A DNA stretch of 64,000 bases from Toxoplasma gondii ME49 (taxonomy: Eukaryota > Apicomplexa > Conoidasida > Eucoccidiorida > Sarcocystidae), in contig NC_031468.1 in assembly GCF_000006565.2 (NCBI RefSeq), positions 1,822,747 to 1,886,746 of the forward strand, written 5' to 3'. Below, piece after piece: positions 58,591-64,000 of the stretch. Positions within the stretch are counted from its first letter, which is position 1. The number at the start of each line of letters is the position of its first letter. Made by a program: the position numbers and the translations under genes. The notes under the pieces were generated by a model. It did no database searches. It was not told the DNA's origin and saw only the letters and a program-made list of their open reading frames with translations.

Positions 58591-61500
58591 TACAGGCGTC
58601 GCTATGCGTGCACAGATATACTGCAAATATATATATATATATATATATATCATTAAAGGGTGTACGGTTATGTACGTATATGTACACATATATGAGCTCA
58701 GATGCATGTGCATAGATTTTTTTGGAAATAGCTCACTGGCCCCCTTCTGCGTGTTTTCAGTCGGCCATGTTTTTGATTGTGGTGACGAACAACTTCGGGG
58801 AGATAAAGTCTTCGGTGTTCAAGAAGTTTTCGCCCACGACTCTCTACTCGATTGTCGCGGCCGACGTGGTGGAGAGATTTCAACTTTGCTGCGACGCGTT
58901 CATCGTCTCCCTCAAGCTCGCCACCGCAGCATCTCCGCGCGCGACTTCCCTTGCTGCTGTCTGTTCCTGGCTGGTGAGATGAAAGGAAAATCCCAGAACT
59001 GAAAACGCTTCGACGCAGTTCACGTTCAAAAGAGTGGAACGTCATTCGCCTGGCCGCTGCGGAGAAACGTGCTCTTCTCTTCGACGAAAAGTGAAAAGGA
59101 GTTTAAGAGTGGAAGGAAAGAATCGATCGGTGTGAAGGAAGCAAGGTTGAAAGAATTGGGGCAGAAATCGGAGGGGCAATTCACTGTCAGATGCAGACTC
59201 TCTTTGCCGTCGCTCTTTTTCTCCTTTCTCTGTGTTCGAGGGTCTATACATTTAGACACCTATGTGCGGGTGCATAATGTATATATATATATATGTATAT
59301 ATATGTATATGTATGCATATGTATATATACATGTATCTTTATATGTATTTACGCGCATAAATGCCTATTCGTGGATGTGTCTGTAGATGAGGTCTTTCGC
59401 GGTGTGTGGCGTCACAAAGGTCGCGTTTTTTGCGCAGTCGCTGTTTGGGAACGTCGAACCGCGTCCTGCTCAAAGAGCGGTGCGTTCATTTTCTCTCCAA
59501 AGATAGACGGACACAGTTGCCAAGAATCCCTCAGAAAGGCTCTGCAGACAAGCAAGAGTATGCCATGTACGCAGGGAAAGCAGCACCTGTGCGGCACTGC
59601 CATTCTCATGCGACCGTGGATGTTCTTTGTTTTGGCTGTCAGTGCGGAGTTTTTCTGCTGGAGATCGCAGTGGACTGGGTGAAGTTCCTCTATCTCGTCA
59701 AATTCAACAACATCCAAGCGACTGCCTTCGACGAATATCAACACGTGAGAAACGCGCTCTCCCTGCAGGTCTCATGCACTGTGGAGCGAAGTCAGGAAAG
59801 AAAATCATCCTGTGCTCAAGAGGGGTCCACTACGGAGTAGACGGACAGGGATTACCCTGTGGAGGAAAGCGAGAGTGTCTCTGCATCGCGAAAAGAGAGA
59901 ATTCAGCAAGGGAACTGCACCTGGATTCCTTTGCATCGTAGCACTAGGAACTTGAAACATCATTAAACATGAGAAATGTGATGCACATTCGTTCAACTCA
60001 CACGGGGTGTAGAGACACTTGCTCCCTGGCCGGCCCTCTCACGGTCAGCAGACGAATCCACTGTCGGGAAAGAGAGAAGCGGTGCGAGTCGTTTGTGTGA
60101 GGAAGCGCCTTTTGTTGATTTCTGTCTTTTCAAAAGACAAGATGAGGAAGCAGACAAGGTGCGTGCAGTGGCGAGTTCTTGTCAGTTTCTTCCCCCCGTG
60201 GCATGATTCCACTTCTCCGCTCTCTCCTCTCCTGTTCCTTCTTATCACACGTTGTTTTTTCCTTTGTTTCGCTGTCTTTGTGTCTCTGTCTCTCTGCGCG
60301 TGATCACTTCTTTCTCTTCGGTGTGTTTTCAGTCCACGTATTTTCTCCACTGATGTGTTTTTTCAACTTTTTGTTTTCCTTTTTCAGGTGCTGTTGGCGG
60401 ACGTTCTGCTCTCTCGAGTTCCGCAAGCCCAACGCCACCTGCTTCCAGATGGAAATTTCAAAGTTCCTTGTCGGGGCATGTATGCTTTCTCTCACATTCC
60501 AACAAGGTACTTTGCCGAAAGTCTTGTGAATTCTGGACTTTCTCTCTTCATCTCTCTTTCGTGTTCCCCCTTTTCGCATGCGAAGTTTCGATTGCCGACT
60601 CCCAGAAAACTCTCCGGAGGAACACCAAGAGCTCCCAGCGGCGTTATCCTTCTGCTGTTTGTCTTAGTCTTCCTTGTCTCCGTCTTGATCTCTCTCTTCG
60701 ATTACGAGAAGGATCCGAGACTTTTTTAATCCGTCTTAAGTAGTTTTCTGTGTTCTGTTTCGTTCTGCCTCGCGCCTGCAGACGCATTGGATTCATGGAG
60801 CTTCCTATCGTCACCCTCATCATTGCCTGCTTGCCGGTGTAAGTGCACATCCCGCCGATCTTCGAAAGAAGATCGTGTGTGAATTCGGTTGCTGCTCGTT
60901 CCTTCGCTGCAGCCAGCATTTTGAGAGACCGCCAGTGCGTTTTCTCGTTCTGTCCGTTCGACAGAAGACTCAGGTCAGATGTGCCTCAGGTCTTCTTCCT
61001 TCCTTTCTGCGGTTAGGTTTTGAATCTTCGCTATGAGGACCTGTTCGCTTTTCCGTGATAAACCGGAGAAACGAAGGGATGATAAAGAGATAGAGCGAAG
61101 CACGGTGGCGGGAGGGAGACCAGAGAGAAAGCGAGAAGAGATGACAGGGAGAAAAAGAGGTTAAAAGTGGTGATGAGGTAGAAACAGGAGGAGAGCGAGC
61201 AACAGAAAGCGAAAAGGAGTGAAGAAGAGAGAGAGAAGAGAGAGAAACAGGAGCGGATGGTGAGATGAACAGTGTCTTTTGATTTTCTCCCCTGACACGC
61301 GCTTCATCTTGTGGAAGGCTTCTGCGTTGGAGGAGTTTGACTCTCGAGACCACCATGGCTTTTTCTGCTGGGGCTGAAAAGCCATGGAGATGCCGCATTC
61401 TGTCGTTTCATCACAAACGTTCGGTAAAAAGGAGCAGTGCTGGGGCGGTGCCCGACGGGTGACCTCGAGCAGAAGAGACATTGAATCGTCTCCTGCGCAG

Positions 61501-62716
61501 CTGTCTCCTTCAGTGGGCGGCTCGCTCTTCAGAGCAATGCGAGCAGGGTCACGAAAAAAGTTAAGTGACAGTGAGAAATGGTGTTGTTTCTCCGAAACGG
61601 GGGAACAAGGCTCGCTTTCGCCGGTGCATGTTCACCTGAGAGAAGCAGCGCAGAAGTTGAGAGTGCTACGACTACGAGAGCCGAAGCCGTCTACGTCAAC
61701 TGGCTGCGTGCGGGTTGCCCGTCTCTGCACACTCTTCGTTTTTTTTATAAAGACGCTCCACTGTCACACCATCAACGTGCTTAGCGCCTCCTTGTTTCTG
61801 TGGAATCCGACTTTTTAACGCGTTTCGTTGTCTGCAGGGTTTCGTGGACGTCGCCTTCGACTCTCGTCTACGCTCTCTTGGGCTGGCTTTGTCTGTTTGT
61901 GTCCAAGGTACAGAAGAGCACTCCTTGAGTAAAAGTCACGAGAGTACTCTGCGTCGCAGAGAGAGGACGGGGAGACTGGGAAGGAAGTCCGTTAGACATC
62001 GACTGCAGTAGAACTCCTTTTCTGGAAGACGTTTTCCGAAGTTGAAATACCTTTACTCACTAAAAAGACTCTCTTCCCTTCCACTTGCTTTATCTGACGC
62101 AAAAGGAACTGCGTGAATCCCACCGACGACGGGGGCGGCTGGTCTGGTACAGGTTGTGCGCAAGAACACCTGTCATTTATTTGCAAGTTTTCCGAGCTTT
62201 CCACTGCTTCTTCCGCTTTCGCGCCGAGAAAACTTGTTCTCTTCGACTTGAATTCAGAAAAAGGCGCTTTTCTGCTTCACAGTTGTTCCATATCGGAGAG
62301 GCTCGAGGCCTTCCTCGCTCTCTGTCTCCTGTGGCCTTTCCTACGGACGTTTTCAGTGTTTTTCGCGGCAGCAGACCGTCAAAGAAGTCCTCGTATCCTC
62401 TGTGCATCCAGTTTGACTCTCGCATCTTTTGTGAGAGAAGCGTCTTCTATTCCCTTCGCACAGGGTTGGGAAGCGAAACGCACGCGGATTCCAGAGCGTC
62501 GTCTGAGGTTTGCGGCACCCAGAAATCAAGTGAAAAGAACCTGCACTGCATGTATTCGGTGTCCGAGTGACTCGAGTGTATTCGCTGAAGCTGAGTGTGC
62601 GTTTCTGTCGCGGTTTTCAGGTTCTCCTTTCGCTGATGATTGTCGCATTCGCCACCAAGCGGCGAAGGAATTTGCGCTCTATGGAGCAGTCCTTCGGCGG
62701 CGTCAACGCTCTCTGA
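47372..62716 (+). CDS. Giant TAPT1/EMP65-family membrane protein, seven exons
   Basis: Exons 47372-58150, 58761-58973, 59643-59744, 60388-60506, 60782-60838, 61838-61907 and 62621-62716. All are GT-AG, phases agree, and 11436 nt gives 3811 residues. Residues 1 to ~2480 are low-complexity, rich in Ser, Arg and Glu. The conserved part starts with VPYRLEKVVYLGTALCLDAV (~2487) and FMPIQALVLITRIVFG. Next comes SRVYHYIRAQPFMKLYVVFN with MLELFEKMWRSLGRDIFDAL (~3128-3168), then, after a ~380-residue insertion, LIRVLSLNIAINSSE. Exons 2-7 supply TNNFGEIKSSVFKKF, DVVERFQL, EIAVDWVKFLYLVKFN, RRIGFMELPIVTL and the last membrane segments, ending GGVNAL. TAPT1 in animals and Emp65 in yeast are polytopic ER proteins; Emp65 acts with Slp1 in ER protein homeostasis. 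Animal and fungal members are far shorter. The ATG is the first after an in-frame TGA; an upstream exon is possible. Confidence 0.92.
56497..56600 (+). repeat. In-frame TCT/TTC triplet array (Ser run) in the TAPT1-like gene
   Basis: Encodes a Ser tract at about residues 3042-3076, just before a conserved membrane segment. Similar but shorter arrays lie near 52215-52280 and 57640-57720 in the same exon. Confidence 0.9.
58298..58650. repeat. Cluster of TA microsatellites in intron 1 of the TAPT1-like gene
   Basis: TA tracts at about 58301-58327, 58562-58591 and 58628-58651, separated by AT-rich DNA that includes two copies of a GGACACGG/GAGCACGG-CTTAAAA word (about 58379 and 58463). All lie inside the intron 58151-58760. 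Confidence 0.92.
59278..59345. repeat. AT-rich compound microsatellite in intron 2 of the TAPT1-like gene
   Basis: TATG/TACA/TA mixture within the intron 58974-59642. Confidence 0.85.
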
Positions 62717-64000
62717 AAACCGGGAAGCAAGGCTCGAAAGACTCAAAACGCAAAAGGAGCATGTGATACTCGCGTTCTCAAACGAAAATTCGACTCTGCT
62801 GCGCGGCTTCTGCCCCCAAAACCGTCGGGATGTCACCACACACACGAATCAACCAAATTTCCGGTTGACAAAAAAGTTGTCTTCCACGTTTAAGTCGTTT
62901 TAATCTGCATGTGTCAATGATGGATAGTCACCGGCAGTCATACTCAATCGATTGTGAGTCGTGCCTAACTAGATCAACTTTCCTACGCCAACAGCGGCGT
63001 GTGTGGTGACACTTTCACGGTCAGATAAGTCAAAACCTGTCCACCGGTACGCACCGCCACCTCAGAGTGGTCACGACTATCTTCTTGTCCCGCATGCGGC
63101 GTCGAAAAGAATTCCAATCCAAACCGACTCTGCGAAAAAGTAGTTTGTGCAGACGTAGTAATCTCACTCGATAGTCAGTATCAGGACCCAGCACCCGCGT
63201 GGTTATCGCGTTGTTGAAATAACTGTTGTCTCTGTGCAAGTGACCCGCGAGCTAGAACTGTCTACCTCACATCTCGGAAGAGTTCCAACTTTGTACGCAG
63301 TACTCTCAGTCTTAACTCTTCTCTCAGTAAGTGTTTTTTATCTGGTAGAGCAGCGCGACAGCGACAGTTCTTTCGCGCAAGATCTGCCGGTGGAACGGCT
63401 TCTCCGTGTGCAGAGCCCAGGCGCGTTTCGGGTGGACCTTTTGTGGAGCCGTACGTGGGTGTTTCGCGGGAGACTTTCTCCCCTTCTCGTCCACACGCTT
63501 CTGCAGCTTTCCCCGAACAAAGAGGCAATTCAGAAAGATGTGAAAAATGCCAAGATAATTTCCGTGGTGGATTCAAACCCATTTCTTGTGTTTCCGAAGT
63601 TCTTTTCAGAAAATGACTCCCCTGTGGATGAATGGGGGTTTCTGTCGGGTGTTTGTGGCTTTCTAAAACTGCCACAACAGAAAAAAAAATAAAGACTGTC
63701 TCACACAGCATATGCAGCACGTTCAGTGGTCTTGTTTCGTTTTTGTGGAGCACCACTGGTGTACGCCCTTCCCCTTCATTTGCTTCCTCTCCACGTGTCT
63801 TGGGGCTTATGTGTCTTTTTCCCCTTCTTTATCACACCAGAGAGGCAGATTGCAAAGAGCCTGAATCATCAGGCGATTGCGAGTCTTGTGATACCGCCTT
63901 CTGTATCCCTACTTCTCATTTGCGGGCCGCGACTACGACGCGTAAACATCACAACGATACGTATGTCCGGGGAATTGCCCTTGCACCTGTCCACAGGAGG
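62717..64000. other. 3' flank of the TAPT1-like gene, no supported gene
   Basis: Open frames at 63234-63692 (+) and 63262-63756 (-) overlap each other and have no recognisable domain. The plus-strand one contains one hydrophobic stretch (LYAVLSVLTLLSVSVFYLV), so a partial lineage-specific gene running off the window cannot be excluded. Confidence 0.5.

Noticed and set aside
63234..63756. Overlapping 152-codon (+) and 164-codon (-) frames near the window end
   Set aside because: They overlap on opposite strands, and neither has a domain, splice or composition signal strong enough to choose.

Overview
The window looks like nuclear DNA of an apicomplexan parasite of the Toxoplasma gondii group (Toxoplasma, Neospora or Hammondia). 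The reasons are long single-exon ORFs of several kilobases with Ser/Arg/Glu-rich low-complexity extensions, followed by short exons with GT-AG introns of about 150-1200 bp; TA microsatellites confined to introns and intergenic DNA; frequent TGCATGCA; and proteins of general eukaryotic families. There are no operons, ribosome-binding sites, insertion sequences or CRISPR arrays. Species assignment is inference from style, not from a database match.

Layout. (1) 1-1340, +: 3' part of a kelch-repeat/coiled-coil gene cut by the window edge. (2) 4874-15779, -: an 11-exon gene for a ~1854-residue golgin-like coiled-coil protein, convergent with gene 1. (3) 17812-18198, +: intronless SPC1/SPC12 subunit of the ER signal peptidase complex, divergent from gene 2. 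(4) ~19005-20171, +: probable lineage-specific ORF with three SYADV-like repeats. (5) 21779-21851, +: tRNA-Val(AAC). (6) 22750-32042, +: three-exon gene for a ~2771-residue helical protein that I cannot assign. (7) 34272-40221, -: eight-exon RNA-binding protein with the order RRM-WW-RRM, CELF/Bruno-like. (8) 41649-41735, -: tRNA-Sec(TCA), immediately preceded by eight copies of a 69-bp minisatellite (41765-42330). (9) 44090-44467, -: possible small secreted or membrane protein. (10) 47372-62716, +: seven-exon gene for a ~3811-residue TAPT1/EMP65-family ER membrane protein.

The four multi-exon models (genes 2, 6, 7, 10) were built by hand from splice sites. All keep reading phase across every junction and sum to a multiple of three, which is the main internal support. 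Genes 3 and 10 act at the ER, gene 2 probably at the Golgi and gene 7 in RNA metabolism. They are unlinked eukaryotic transcription units, so neighbourhood says little about function. The strongest items for a second look are tRNA-Sec with its adjoining minisatellite, the RRM-WW-RRM protein, the giant TAPT1 homologue, and a dispersed hairpin motif GGTGT-N4-ACACC that occurs in coding, intronic and intergenic DNA.
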